From assembly GCA_039090855.1 (NCBI GenBank), contig CM077025.1, forward strand, positions 98,560,489-98,624,488: DNA of 64,000 nucleotides, read 5' to 3'. Shown in pieces: positions 44,633-57,379 of the stretch. This DNA is from Macrothele yani. Lineage: Eukaryota > Arthropoda > Arachnida > Araneae > Macrothelidae. The notes under the pieces are model-generated. The model saw only the letters and a list, made by a program, of their open reading frames with translations. It did not search any database and was not told the DNA's origin. The translations under genes and the position numbers were made by a program. Within the stretch, counting starts at the first letter, position 1, and each line of letters opens with the position of its first letter.

Positions 44633-45242
44633 TTCAAAATGTGTATTATGTGGTGTAATCCCGTATTTCATTCATGCAAAACGTGATATTATGGAAGCGA
44701 CAATTAATATTAATAGGCTGTGCCATAATGTTGGGGCTGAACTACCGAAGTGTCATGTGTATCGTTCTGCCACAGATACCGGCGGGCTTGTTTACGTTTC
44801 AAATCGCGGTTGTCACTGTTTATTATTCATTGCAAATAATTCTACTATTTAAAAAAAAAACGCTTCACGATACTTTTGGAAAGCACATACATTTCAATAA
44901 AATGCAAATAGAACACAAGAAATTAAATTCACGAAAAATATGAATTTTCATGCATGCCTAATGTTGTTATTCCTCCGTTCGCGCATTCTTTCACTTCATG
45001 TTCACTATTTATTTTGTCTTGACGTAACCTGGATCCACCAACACTCTGTAATGGAACACGGCTCACTATTAATAAACCCATGTCAAATGTTATGAAATTT
45101 CCATCATAACTGGCCATGCAGCCGTAGAACATGTTTTTATTCCATGCATTCCAATCGTCTTATCTGATCTTCGCTTTCAGTTTAAACGCCTACAGTTTCA
45201 ATTTTGCCAAGAGAATCAAGGTCATTCGTTAAAAGTTGTTGG
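44633..45242. other. non-coding stretch
   Basis: No gene recognised. Confidence 0.5.
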
Positions 45243-45565
45243 ACTCAATATGCAAAGGAGATTTGCGAGAAACCTGCGAATGAGCAGAACTCTGCAAATC
45301 AGTGAAGAATTCAAAATTGGTGTACAGAAGATTATCTCTGAGCCGACCACGAGTCGGACCCTGTCGCGAATGGGCTACAGACGACCATGTCGCCAGTCTC
45401 CTTTGACCTCTCTGGTCCACAAGTTATTTTCGTCCACAGGATCGCTGATTGCTGAAACTTTTTATGTGTCGCGACATTCACGGTAAACCCTTGCTGTGGT
45501 TGTGCGTAAAATTCCCAGAAGAACAGCAGTTTAGGAGGTGCAAAAACTGGCACGGCTGGCGCCAC
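45243..45565. pseudogene. Tc1 transposase N-terminal scraps in opposing orientation
   Basis: On the plus strand 45250-45420 reads QRRFARNLRMSRTL, QISEEF, SRTLSRMGYRR and SPLTS, the second DNA-binding unit of a Tc1 transposase. On the minus strand 45565-45430 reads TTARVYREC, the end of the first helix-turn-helix. Facing orientations suggest an inversion within a dead element. No catalytic domain. Confidence 0.5.
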
Positions 45566-46329
45566 CTATCGTACCACATTCAAAGTATCTCAAATCACTC
45601 GCTTTTCCCATTTTGGCCTTCAATCGATCGCTGACTAATACTCGATGTGCTTGTCTGCTTGATTTATTCCACACAACGCGGTCACTTGACGGTTTACATT
45701 TTTTCCTCAAAGTTCTTCTAATGAAATAGCTAATTAATATTTTTCGCCTTATTTTCGTTCAGAAAACTAACAAAGCTAATATATCCCGTAAAAACTATTT
45801 ACCAGCTGGAATTCATAAATAGTATTGCCTCCTGAGAAAGACTATTAAGAGTAAATAAAATAAATAATAAAGGAAAGAATGTTCAGGATTTTCAATGCCA
45901 TCATCCCTTTGTTTCTATATTATCCCAAATTACCAAAAATAACATAAAGGATTATGAATTTATGGAAAAATTACTTTAAACGTATGCAGGTAGTTCGGAT
46001 ACTGATCCAAACCTATCACAATATTATTTGTCGAAGCTCTGACATCAGTGGCTAAGAGATTACAAACTTTTGAGATGCGGCATTTACAACGAATTTGTTT
46101 CATAAATACCGATTTCTTTTTGTTGGATATGATTCTTACTCCGATGCAGCACTTAATCCGAAAATATAAGCGAGTCTCTTATCTCTTAAGTTGATTTTTT
46201 TTACACTGGAAAAAAGTCTTTGGTATAGCAGAAAAGAAATTTCAGTTGTAGCAAATTTCGCTAGTAAAAATAGCCATAGCAAATAGCCATGTTGTGCGTT
46301 CTACTTGGATTAGCTGAGTACATTTTGCA
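45566..46329. other. non-coding stretch
   Basis: No gene recognised. Confidence 0.5.
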
Positions 46330-46725
46330 ACAGCAGTAAGATTTCTGGTTACTGTAGCAAGCAGTTCTTGCTGCCCTAGCAAGATTTCTGGTTTGTGTGC
46401 CAAGCAGTTCTTGATGCCCTAGCAAGATTTCTGGTTTGTGTGCCAAGCAGTTCTTGCTGCCGTAGCAAGATTTATGGTTTGTGTGCCAAGCAATTCTTGA
46501 TGTCCTAGCAAGATTTATGGTTACTGTAGCAAGCAGTTCTTGATGCCCTAACAAGATTTATGGTTTGTGTGGCAATCAGTTTTTGCTGCCCTATCAATAT
46601 TTCTGGTTTGCGTGGCAAGCAGTTCTTGCTGTCTTAGCAAGATATCTTGTTTGTGTGACAAGAAGATCTTACTACCCTAGCAAAAAAATTTGGTTTGTGT
46701 GGCTTGCTGCACTAGCAACAGTTTT
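46330..46725. repeat. 43-bp minisatellite, array 1 (upstream of the homeobox exon)
   Basis: About 9 units with an exact 43-base period over the first six: AAGATTT at 46338, 46381, 46424, 46467, 46510 and 46553. Consensus pieces are GCAAGATTTCTGGTTTGTGT and GCCAAGCAGTTCTTG(A/C)TGCCCTA. Later units decay. The open frame across it is a by-product of the repeat. Confidence 0.92.
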
Positions 46726-47580
46726 GCTGGGTCTAGCTCAGCAATTTTTTTGCTACAGACAATTTCCCAGCAAACAAAACATTGCTACTTCAGCAAACAT
46801 CATGAACTGTTTTAAAATACGTTGGTATAAAACGCAAAAACAAACAAACAAACCCAACAAACAAAATACACTCATTTAGGTCAATCCTAATGCCATGTAG
46901 CAAGGTTGAATGTCTTTCCTGTTTTGGCGATTTTTATAAATGCGATTAGTTTTCAGCTGAAAGTTATCAAAATCCAGTGAATTACCGCATTTCAGTGAAA
47001 CATGAAATATATACAGACATAGGGTTACTCATTTTCAGTAATTCGAACACGATACTGCAACAAATATTCGAATTTGCTTCAAAAAATCACCACGAAATCC
47101 ATTTAGACTTACCTAGCTTCAAATCTCTAAGTAGCTGTTGTATTTGAAAACTTTATCATTCCTATAATGATACGAACATGCAGAACAAACAATCCCCAAC
47201 ACAACCTACAAATCCAATATGTATGCTGCATGCTGCAATGCTCTTGTGTTGCACGTGGAGAATGAAATGGGAATGTGTGCTGAAAGCTCAAGACTTACGA
47301 TCATGGTTAGTATGTGTACCAAAAACGTGTGTGTTGGCGAGAGTTTTCGGTGTCATCAAGTCTGTTGCGGCCAACTAAATACTTAGCTAAATATTTAGCT
47401 ATGTTTGTTGCAGTTACAAAATTGTTATTGGCAGTAAAGACTGCATAAAGTTCATTTGGTTGGTTCAACAAAGCACACTGTACAATTTACAAAATTTTGA
47501 TTACAACATCAAAATTCTGAATAGCTAAAAAAATGCTTCATGTTCCTGAATGTGTTCTGCTACAAAAACAAAGAGAAATC
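46726..47580. other. non-coding stretch
   Basis: No gene or upstream homeobox exon recognised. If intron 5' of the terminal exon, this lies within it. Confidence 0.45.
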
Positions 47581-47592
47581 CTGGTTGTTATG

Positions 47593-47898
47593 AAGCCGCG
47601 GGTGGCCTAGTGGTCAATGTTCGTGACTGGCACGGAGAAGACCTCGGGTTCGATCCCAGAAGGTACGAACGCTCGAACCACTGAATATCCGCCGTGCGTC
47701 GGATGGGCGCGTTAAGCCGTCGGGCCCCGGGTACTGGCCTCCGATAATAAATAAGGTCGTCTTTCTACCTCGCTTCCGTGTCCCTTTCCTATCGGGCACT
47801 CTAGCCCGAATCTCCTAGCTTCCTATTTCTAAGGGTTGTTTAAGACCTGGAGTTTAACACTCCCTTCCTAAAATCCTCTGCATATGATTTGATCTGAT
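47593..47898 (+). mobile_element. SINE family B, probably intronic
   Basis: Full copy with tail GATTTGATCTGATCT. The perfect 12-base duplication CTGGTTGTTATG lies at 47581-47592 and 47899-47910. It sits about 350 bases upstream of the homeobox exon on the same strand, most likely in its intron. Confidence 0.92.
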
Positions 47899-48164
47899 CT
47901 GGTTGTTATGGCAACTCAGAGTATTTTCCATAGTGCAGAAATTAATGCAGCAATATCTTTCTTGATAATGCAGCAAAAGTTGTTTTTTTATTATTATTCA
48001 GTGTATGCTGCCATTAGCAGGTATCTAATTATTCAAGAGTTTGAATATATGTTCTACAAAATATTTATCTAAGAACTGATTTTAGTAAGTTCAGCTACAA
48101 CTGTCAGAAACGGCAACCAACTAGATCAAATATTATTAGATACTTTAATTTTAGCGTTACATTT

Positions 48165-48845
<681 letters not shown>

Positions 48846-49406
48846 CGGTAACAAAGTGGCTGTGCCTGCCTGACTGAATGAACGGTAACAGCATGTACAT
48901 AACATTGTCATTGGCACCAATTAAGTCGTCCGAGTTTTGCTTTCATTTCTTTGGATCCAGATAATTTCATCGTGTTCTGTTAATGCACGGGATTTCATTT
49001 CTCAAGCTGTTGCTTTTCAGTCACGTCTGTAATCTTAAATTAGAAACAATCTCTAAAATTTGTTTCCAAATGCTCCCATCATTAAACACGCCGAAGGAAA
49101 AGAATGTAAATTCAGTCTTTTCTTGTACTTTACAGTAATTGAGTTACATTTCAGACTTTTGCCAATACCGAACGTAAGAAGAAAAACAGTGTGAGCTGTT
49201 TTAAATTCAGAAACATGAATAATCATTTCTTGTCTTACTCTGCAAACGTTGCTGATTTGTCACACCGCACTAATTTATTTTCAACAACATTTATACCCCC
49301 AAAATGATCGATAATTGATGGAATATACAGCACTAATATTCGTAATATTAATACTGGTTCTTAGTTTCTGATGAATACTTTTATTTCATGATATTCGTAT
49401 ATATAG
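48846..49406 (+). other. probable 3' untranslated region and downstream sequence
   Basis: Directly follows the homeobox stop codon. ATTAAA at about 49082 is a possible but weak polyadenylation signal; no AATAAA was seen in the first few hundred bases. The transcript end cannot be placed. Confidence 0.4.
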
Positions 49407-49680
49407 CAGTAAGATTTCTGGTTACTGTAACAAGCAGTTCTTGCTGCCCTAGCAAGATTTCTGGTTTGTGTGCCAAGCAGTTCTTGATGCCCTAGCAAGA
49501 TTTCTGGTTTGTGTGTCAAGCAGTTCTTGATGCCCTAGCAAGATTTCTGGTTTGTGTGCCAAGCAGTTCTTGCTGCCCTAGGAAGATTTCTGGTTTGTGT
49601 GCCAAGCAGTTCTTGATGCCCTAGCAAGATTTCTGGTTTGTGTGGTAAGCAGTTCTTGATGCCCTGGCAAGATTTCAATA
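49407..49680. repeat. 43-bp minisatellite, array 2 (downstream of the homeobox exon)
   Basis: About 6.5 units with AAGATTT at 49411, 49454, 49497, 49540, 49583, 49626 and 49669, always 43 apart. Sequence is the same family as 46330-46725, and the first unit GGTTACTGTA matches the first unit of array 1. Confidence 0.93.
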
Positions 49681-50486
49681 CTCACTTCGACATTTGCACA
49701 TAACATAGTTTTGTTTTTCGGTATAAGTCCTGTTGTTCAAAGTAACAGGATTGCATAACGTAGTATTGCAGGATTGCATACGAAAGAAGTATAGAGTTTT
49801 GTATACATCTAGAAAAGAAGCAGTGTTTTTGGATCCCTCTATAAGATTTATTTTTATATGGATCTTCAAAGCTAACAATCGTAGTCACCGAATGAAATAC
49901 CACTTACATTCATGTCATATACCACTTACATTCTGGCACTTATATTCTGACTTACCATTCATGTCATATTTACACCAATAAACGGATTCACAACTTCCAA
50001 ATTTGTATTAACCTTATTCACTTCTTTTTTATCTCCGACTCCACATATCGAACATAATCCTTTACCTGATTGACAAACACCATGTCTTTCAATTTTATTT
50101 ATAGGTTAGTTTCAGAAGATTGGATCATTCGTCTAAATTTTGGCTTTCACTTCGCAATGAAAATTTTTCAATGTTTGTTACATATTTACCAAGCCGATAA
50201 AGAGATTTGAAGATATTTCGAAACAAAGCTCCAAAAATCAAGAGCCCAACTTCATTCAAGTTTCGTAGGTGCCGAACATGCACAAATATGACGTGAGACC
50301 GAAATTTTGTATTTTAAATTCCACCTACTCATTAATATGCCCATGTTTATCTTAAGTGATCTGATACTGGGATATTTGTTCGTTGGCCTACCTGAGACAC
50401 AAATTATACGAAGATAATCACAATTGAGGAGATGGGGAAAAGAGCTTGAGGTTGAGTTATTTACTCATATAAAATTACACGTCTCA
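49681..50486. other. non-coding stretch with half of a foldback arm
   Basis: About 49940-49990 repeats GACTTACCATT, TGTCATATTTACACCA and AACGGATT from the foldback at 44397-44632. A poly-A of about 25 bases ends the stretch (50486-50510). No gene. Confidence 0.5.
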
Positions 50487-50539
50487 AAAAAAAAAAAAAA
50501 AAAAAAAAAAGAAGAAGAAAGAAGGAAGCGGATATTGCA

Positions 50540-51640
50540 GTAGTGACCGTGCTGCAGACACGTGATTGATTGGTATCAAAACATGAATATGAGACAGTCG
50601 GAGCATGAAACATGACAGAACAGACAATACGCAAACCCCTTGAGCAAACTGACGGCAATATGCAGCATGTGGTAGTGAATTTGCACATTAACAAATGGTG
50701 GAAAGGGAAGAGTACTGACCTACAATACAGTGTCTGCAACCGGCGACCTATAAAACGCCGGCGTATCAGTAAGGCATCGGAAGAACGAAATTATCCTGCA
50801 GTTTTGGGGTGATTCACCGCCACTCCTCGTCGAGGGCATGTTCCATCTTCTGAAGCATCATGGGAGGTGATTGGTGAGCTGCAACACGTCTGTACAGGAA
50901 GTTTCACGCATGATCAATGGGGTGGCGATCTGGAGAGCGCGAAGGGTAGTTTCACATACACGATGCCCTCTTCCTGAAGTATGCTTTCCACCAGCTTGGC
51001 TTCATGCGAGCGTTCGTTTTCATCAATAAAAAACGTATGCCAATTGCTGCAGCATATGGCAGAACAATAGGTTGAATGTCTGATCCCGATATCTGACAAC
51101 CGTCAGGAATCCGTTCCGAATTATGCAAATGTCTGTAAGGCAGCCAATGCTGATTCTCTCCCACATGAAGATTTCACCCCCATATTTTCTGCACTAAGGC
51201 TTAATCATTCTTCGATTAACGGTCTGAAGGCTGAACTGTGTGACTCATCCGTCAAATGAATAGAGTGTCACTGCTCACTGCCCCAACCACGATAGTGTCA
51301 GTCCGTCCGGGCTCCCTGTTGATGTGCAGAGAGGAACACACACGTCATCATTCGTCGAGTGTACAGTTCTTTTGGCTGAGCCAACTACTGTGTAGGGTCT
51401 GAGTGGATGCACGTCGCCCTATGACCGCAGTAAGTAGGCGTTGCATTTCAGTTGCATTTCGTCAACGGTTCTTACGAGCTAGTCAATTCAAATACCGGTC
51501 ATCTCGCGCTGTTTTTGATCTTAACCGACTGTGCTCTGTTCTTCTTCGTACTGCTCCAGTATCCTGTAAATGCCTCCACGCTCTGCCTATGACTCTGAGA
51601 CACTACAACCGCTTCTACCACTACTTCCTTTGTTTCGCTA
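50540..51640 (-). pseudogene. Tc1-like transposase pseudogene
   Basis: On the minus strand: RTEHSRLRSKTARDDRYL (linker and second DNA-binding unit; about 51540), HSIHLTDESH (first catalytic D; about 51250), VLPYAAAIGIRFLLM (before the second D), NYPSRSPDRHPIDHA with D in place of the third catalytic E (about 50925), RRVAAHQSPPMML and MEHALDEEWR. Many frameshifts. The inverted ends were not found. The first helix-turn-helix is missing. Confidence 0.75.
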
Positions 51641-51769
51641 GCTTTTTATTTTTTTACTGCTTCAACCCTTAATGGTTTAAGTTCAGCGCTTTGATCGATT
51701 ATGTCCTTAACCATGAACGCACTTGCTCAAAGTACCGAACTAAAGACATTTAGCGGATAGCAGCTGAAG

Positions 51770-52711
51770 CAGGGACGTCGCCAAGGGGATGCAAGCCCAC
51801 CCTGAAATTTGTCTTGCCCACCGAGTTCAAAATGTCCCGTTTTTCAATATATTTTACTTTAATATATAATCTGGACTTTGCCAAGTAATAAGTCTTGTTT
51901 TTTATTGTATGTTGCCCTAGGTATTTCCCCCTAGGAAGTGCGTTGTTTATGGCTCCAAAAAAGGTTATCAAAATAGTATCCGTAGGTCCATGAAAATTCA
52001 ATTGTTCCCCTCTCCTCGAATTTCTTAGTTTTAAGCCTCTTTTTCATGTCTGTATGGCCAGGGGGCTTATGAGAGGGCGGATAGGTATTAACTGAGGGGG
52101 GTCACTACTAATTGCTCTGTTTTCTTTACAAAATGGAGGATTCCAACACGGAAAGAGGAGTCTAAAGCTACACCAGCGTCCTTAAGACTTCCCTAGGACA
52201 GTGAAAGTGCAGGAAGTGGCCGAAGACTGCTTTGTAAGAGAGGAGTGTAAGGCAAAGTCGCTGGCCTGAAAGAAGGAATTTCAGGAGGAGGGGGAGGTAT
52301 TGTGTCTGCGTGGCACCACGTTAAAATTTGATTTAGATAAACAAAGACGACATTTTCTTTTAAGCTGTTCAAATACAGTGCTATTTATGTTAGCAAAACG
52401 GCAAAATTTTGAAAAACAATTTAGGACATTACATTCAGATCCAGCACGAAGTTGATGACGGGCAATATAGTAACACTCGTACCTTACACCAGCGTCGTAA
52501 CTATTCAGATCAGTGTACGTGTGTGTGTGTGTCCATGTGGAGGGAGTGAGGATTGCAGGAATTCCTTTGTAGCGGGTAGCGAAGATCATTAAAAATTCGT
52601 TCTTTCAGTGTTTCGTAAAAAAAAAAAGATTGCTATCAAGTTTGCCCCCACCAAAATTAATGCTCGCCCACCCGTCGCCCCTCCAGATTTAGAAGTCTAG
52701 CGACGTCCCTG
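51770..52711. mobile_element. non-autonomous hAT-like element
   Basis: Ends CAGGGACGTCGC and its complement form 12-base perfect inverted repeats. The flanking octamer AGCTGAAG (51762-51769) / AGCTGTAG (52712-52719) is an 8-base duplication with one change, as hAT insertion produces. The 942-bp interior has no transposase frame, so it depends on another element or is decayed. Confidence 0.78.
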
Positions 52712-52749
52712 AGCTGTAGTGGTCCTATATCAATTGTATTGTGAAGAAC

Positions 52750-52751
<2 letters not shown>

Positions 52752-52789
<38 letters not shown>
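52752..52789. repeat. (CA)n microsatellite
   Basis: Uninterrupted CA dinucleotides, about 19 repeats, 40 bases outside the hAT-like element. Confidence 0.93.
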
Positions 52790-52794
<5 letters not shown>

Positions 52795-53899
52795 AAGATC
52801 TTCAAAGAGTGAAAGCAACGAAACATCCCTAAAACTCAATGAAACTTGTTTCTAAAGTAAACTCAAAACAGTGCCTACAAGTTAATTTCCTACTGTGAAG
52901 AACATGATAATTTAAATACTGTTCCGATGAATCCTATGAAGGACTTAATAACGTCAATAAATTAATGAGATTGCATTTTCTTTTAATATTTAAAATCTGA
53001 TTTTAAAGTAAGCTTAAGTAATATGTAACGTCTCTCTACTTTCATTGCTTACGGCAAAACTGTGTGCTAATAGCTCTGTAAATATGTACATAAATTGCAA
53101 TGTAAAAATTTTTGCAAATGTAAATTTAATCATATTTCCACATTTGTATGTCGTGTAATATATTTTATCACAGTGCATTCGAAACATATCTTTCAGCATT
53201 TAATGTTCAGTTCCATGCTACTTACCGATGTACATTTTGTTCATTGATTTGAAATAAACTTCTTCACCTCCGAGGTATTTCGTGATGTTATTTGTAAAAC
53301 GTGAATTCTTTCTTGTGTTCGTGTTATTTATCGAGTTGTACATTTTGTATCAAATATTTTTCGATGTATTACTAAGGTATTTACAAATCTTGAATTTGAA
53401 AGATATGCTTTTGATGAGAAAAATCAAAAGTTACACGATTTCTTTTAATGTCTTGAAAAATATCGGTTTCTACTTTGTACTAGCAACAAAAAAAAAAAAA
53501 ATAGCTTCAGGAAACAGCTCGAAAATTTGAAATTTTTGTTCTGGGGAAAAAATAAGCACAAAAAGAAATTTTAAATTGGACTTCTAGAAGCGGACATTCC
53601 AACATATTCATTTGCGTCATCTGAAAGGGGAAATCTGCATGGACACGATGTTAAGCAAAGCAAAAAATGAGATGGGAAAATTTAGTGATAGTTTCTGTTA
53701 TAGAAGAAAAACGTTTTGCATCAGCTTTTAAATAGCGAAAGTAATAGGATACACATAAAAATGTTTACTCCACAAACGGTCGGATGAACGGGAAGAGTAA
53801 TAAATTTTTCCATCCAAGGGTAGAAGAGCATGATAATCAGAACATATCGTGATAACTGTTTAACAGACGGAAGATAAATAGAATTTCAAAATTATCAAA
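52790..53899. other. AT-rich non-coding stretch
   Basis: No gene recognised. GTTTACTCCACAAACGGTCGG with AACGGGAAGAG (about 53763) is repeated with changes at about 54080-54115, bracketing the SINE fragment below. Confidence 0.5.
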
Positions 53900-54020
53900 G
53901 CCGCTCTGATGACGCAGTGGCCTGTTCGTCCGGCCCGAGTCCTCCCTTCCAGGACCCAGTTAGCCCAAGTCAGATGCCCCCCCCCCCCCCCCACACACAC
54001 ATCCCGTCCTAAAAAAAAAA
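53900..54020 (+). mobile_element. SINE family A, internally deleted copy
   Basis: GACGCAGTGG (A box), GTTCGTCCGG, CTCCCTTCCAGGACCCAGT appear in SINE A order with the B-box segment deleted. A run of 16 C and (CA)n precede a short A-run. Confidence 0.6.
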
Positions 54021-54306
54021 GATAAAAAAATGTTGCGTCTGATTTTGACAAATGAAAATATGGTAAAAAGAAAGAGGGTTGTTCACTCCGCAAATGGTCG
54101 GAGGAACGAGAAGAGAAAATAATACCGTAGGCATAATATTTTTGTGAACTACGTATCAAAAGCAGAGATGCTTCTTTTTAATTACTAAGTTACTAAATAG
54201 TTTTCTCACAAATGTTTCCATCCACAGGTGACATGTCAAACATTACTCTCAGTAACACAGTCTACAAACGGAGAAATTAGGGAATGTTTCCTCAGAATTG
54301 GGAAAA

Positions 54307-54523
54307 CATTTTTATTTTTTATTGGAGGGTTAACGACCACCGTGAGCAACTCAATGGGCTATAAGCAGTCGCCCGTCCCTAATTTAGGGTCACTGGTTCC
54401 AGGGAAGGGAGAGAGCCAGTGCCGTAAGACAAACGCCACATCCATGCCTCACCGAGATCCGAACCCTGACCCCTTTCGGACAAATGATCAGAGGCCATCG
54501 CTTAGACCATTGCGCCACCGGAG
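54307..54523 (-). mobile_element. SINE family A
   Basis: Reverse copy with a short T-tail (interrupted by A). TGGGAAAA flanks it at 54299-54306 and 54524-54531. Confidence 0.88.
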
Positions 54524-54531
54524 TGGGAAAA

Positions 54532-55805
54532 AAAAAATTGCGTCTGTCGGAGATATCTCTTTTACTTCTCAATGTTTTGGAAGATTTTTTTCTCCTGGTA
54601 TTTTTATTTGCATCTTCAATATCCTGAGCCTCCCCCACGAAGAAATTCTGAGTGCGCCGTTGGCACGGTGCGTAAAAATCAATCTATTAGATCCGTGGTT
54701 CTTTTTTACTTCGACTACTCTATCAGTGACAGCTGAAATCAAAGAAGCTTCCACCAAATATTGGAGGGTTGTAAGCATGTCTATTCTCTCGAACGAATGT
54801 CTGATCACCTAAAACGCCATTATAATTGTGCATTATAAGGAAATGAAGCCTCATAAATACAGCCATTTGCAACAGTTTAAGACTACCTAACGTTTTTTAA
54901 ATTTTCACATGTATATTTAAACATATAATTATTCAGAAGATATATATTTCAAAAATATACGCAGAACAAATCATTTAGGGACTTTTTCAACAAAGAGGCT
55001 CACAAAATTATTCACATTCAGTACTTGGATGGTCTTTTTTATTTCTAATTACTAGAGGTCTGCACGGGTTTCAATTTAGAAATGTCGGCCATGGCCCGAA
55101 CTTTTGGAGCCCGGCCCGGATCAGAATTTTCAGTTTACGAACCAGCCCGATCCCACCCATTTCATACTTTCATGAAGCGTTTGTTCTCCACCATTTATTG
55201 GAAATAACGCAACTTTAGAGCAGGTGTCTTCAACACTTAATGGCTGTCCACAAAGGAAATTCTAAAATGGAATGAAATACATTTTCGAAATGAAGAAATG
55301 AATACACACACAGTGAGAAATTCTTAAGTAGTACTGGAAAATGTAAGCGTTTCAGTTACCTATTTCAGAATTCATGTTAACTGCGTAGTTTCTTTTCCGG
55401 AAGTTCAGTTTTAGGATTCAAAGCCTATCTAAAATAATCGATATTCACAATATAAGCACATGTATTTTTACTTTTTTTTTTACATGTGGCCTTCTGGTCC
55501 CATTCCGTTTTGCCACGCCCGCGATTCAGAAAAGTTTGAACACCCCCCCCCCCCCCCCCCTTCCCCTTCCGGCATAGAGAACAGAATGTGCTGTGCTAAA
55601 CGAAACTATCTTAGTTGTAGAGGGAATGTCACACAGAGAGACGAGTCATTTTTCGTTGGAATTCCTCACATGGTTGAAGTTTTTCCAAAATACATATTTC
55701 TGATACAAAAACATGTAAACGCTTTTCCTCCTCTGCGCTTAAATACAAAAAGGAAGTCCTCGATCTCCAAATATGTAAACAAATATTTCGAACTTCCTCA
55801 TCTCC
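54532..55805. other. non-coding stretch with a poly-C run
   Basis: A run of 18 C lies at about 55543-55560. GC-rich GCCCGGCCCGG phrases near 55110 recur near 56330. No gene recognised. Confidence 0.5.
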
Positions 55806-56035
55806 GAATGGCTCAAGAAGTTCGTTTTGGTTTTGGTTTCGGGAAGCTGATAACTCTGTTTACGCAAACATTTCGGGAAAGAAAAGAAAAAAAAAGCCAC
55901 GTGTTTTAGTCGCTGTAGCTGTGAATGGCTCAAGAAGTTCGTTTTGGTTTTGGTTTCGGGAAGCTGATAACTCTGTTTACGTAAACATTTCTCGGGAAAG
56001 AAAAGAAAAGCCACGTGTTTTAGTCGCTAAAGCGA
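55806..56035 (+). repeat. tandem duplication, ~117-bp unit, two copies
   Basis: GAATGGCTCAAGAAGTTCG through ACGTGTTTTAGTCGCT occurs at 55806-55922 and again from 55923. Copies differ mainly by a short A-rich indel. Function unknown. Confidence 0.92.
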
Positions 56036-56360
56036 ACGAAGTGAAAACGGAATTTGATTTCAACCTTAAAAGAAACAAACCTCGTTGCAGGCACTCACCT
56101 TACATCCCCACTTCTTGTCGGTTTAATCTGTAATTAATCAATGCATCCGATTGTAGATTTGTTTCAGTCAGTGAACTTCGCCATCTGATTATTTAACAAG
56201 TTATTCTTCGTTTTGTGAGACAAAAAGATTTTTTTGTAATGCAGGAGCAAAATGATAAACTTTCGACTATAGTCCTGGCCAGGCCCAAGCCGGAAATCTT
56301 TTACTTAACTAAAAAAAAAAAAAAGAAGCCCGGCCCTGTTCTAGGGCCTGGCAGGCCTGT

Positions 56361-57296
56361 CAGAGCCGCCCTTAGGGGTGTGCGACAGATGCGGTCGCAC
56401 AGGGCGCCGCGCTGACACCCTAAGATAAAAAAAAAAAAACGAAAAAAAAATGAGAGAGAGAGAGGGAGAGGATTTCTTATTTTCAATTATCCTAATTTTA
56501 TATTTTAAACTCCGTCTCGTTTAATTATTCTTTTTCTTTTTTTAATATCAATTGCTGAATTTATATTTACCCAAATATCGGCAGTAAACTACAATATTAT
56601 GTCTAGCGAAACATTAGTATTGAAGCTGTATCTTTCAACGTGAACCGTTCACTGATAGTTATCGAAAAAGTTGTGCTGCGCGAGTTACTTCCATCTGATG
56701 CCAAAACTGCAGCCGGTGCTTTAAGATACATGAATAAAATTCTGAATCCTTTCCCAAATTCCTTCATCTCCTACAGTATATTACTTACTGTCTCAGTAAC
56801 GGTTGCTAGCGTAGAAAGAAGCTTTTCACGCTGGAAGCTGAGTAAATCTTATTTAAGATCTGTCATGTCTCAAAGATTGATGTCTTTGTCAACTTTGTCA
56901 ATTGAACAGGATAAAGTAACCAAAATTAATTTTGATGATTTAATAGCTGACTTTGCTGGAATAAAAGCAAAAAGTCCGGTTCTTATAAGGTGAGTTCAAT
57001 AATGTAAGTACTGCCCCATAATAGGTAGAGACGGAGTCATTGTGAGGGAAGGGCGTATGCTGGTGTGCTTGTTTTACCTACATCATTTAAGACATTTACA
57101 AAAAATCAGTAGTGTTAAAATTTTTTTACATGCTGTCTTTCGTTATTGGTTAATTTTCTAACGTCTTGACGTCGCATTAAACTGTTCATCAACTGTAATA
57201 AACTATGTTTTAAGTCTAGTGTAGGAGGAATAGTTAAAGCCAGGGGCCTCGCGGGTAGATTCGCACCCGGCCCCCCGGCTGCTAAGGGCGGCTCTG
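56361..57296 (+). mobile_element. hAT element, internally deleted, perfect 8-bp duplication
   Basis: Inverted ends CAGAGCCGCCCTTAG (15 bases) at 56361 and ending 57296. AGGCCTGT is duplicated exactly at 56353-56360 and 57297-57304. The 936-bp body keeps only the 3' end of a hAT transposase gene. Confidence 0.92.
56637..56993 (+). pseudogene. hAT transposase C-terminal dimerisation domain
   Basis: FPNSFISYSILLTVSVTVASVERSFS followed by KSYLRSVMSQRLMSLSTLSIE is the hAT dimerisation domain, in the form found in ZMYM1-like/TTF-type hAT transposases. The frame is open for 117 codons, but the catalytic core and zinc finger are deleted, so the piece is non-functional alone. Confidence 0.88.
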
Positions 57297-57379
57297 AGGC
57301 CTGTTCAGACTTCTGCTAATTACTGTCTCAAAATGGTATGGCATACTGAAAATGGAAAATTCGCAGTACATACGAGATA

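Noticed and set aside
46330..46725. Protein-coding frames across the 43-bp array
   Set aside because: The 43-base period is not a multiple of three, so the frame cycles; a repeat artefact.
47178..47378. Possible upstream exon of the homeobox gene
   Set aside because: No NK1 N-terminal motif and no convincing splice donor; composition is like the surrounding intron.
54228..54812. 194-residue frame at 54228-54812
   Set aside because: Its core is the reverse-strand SINE A peptide shared by many copies; the flanks have no motif.
55460..55909. 149-residue frame
   Set aside because: Runs through a poly-C tract and one half of a tandem duplication; no recognisable domain.
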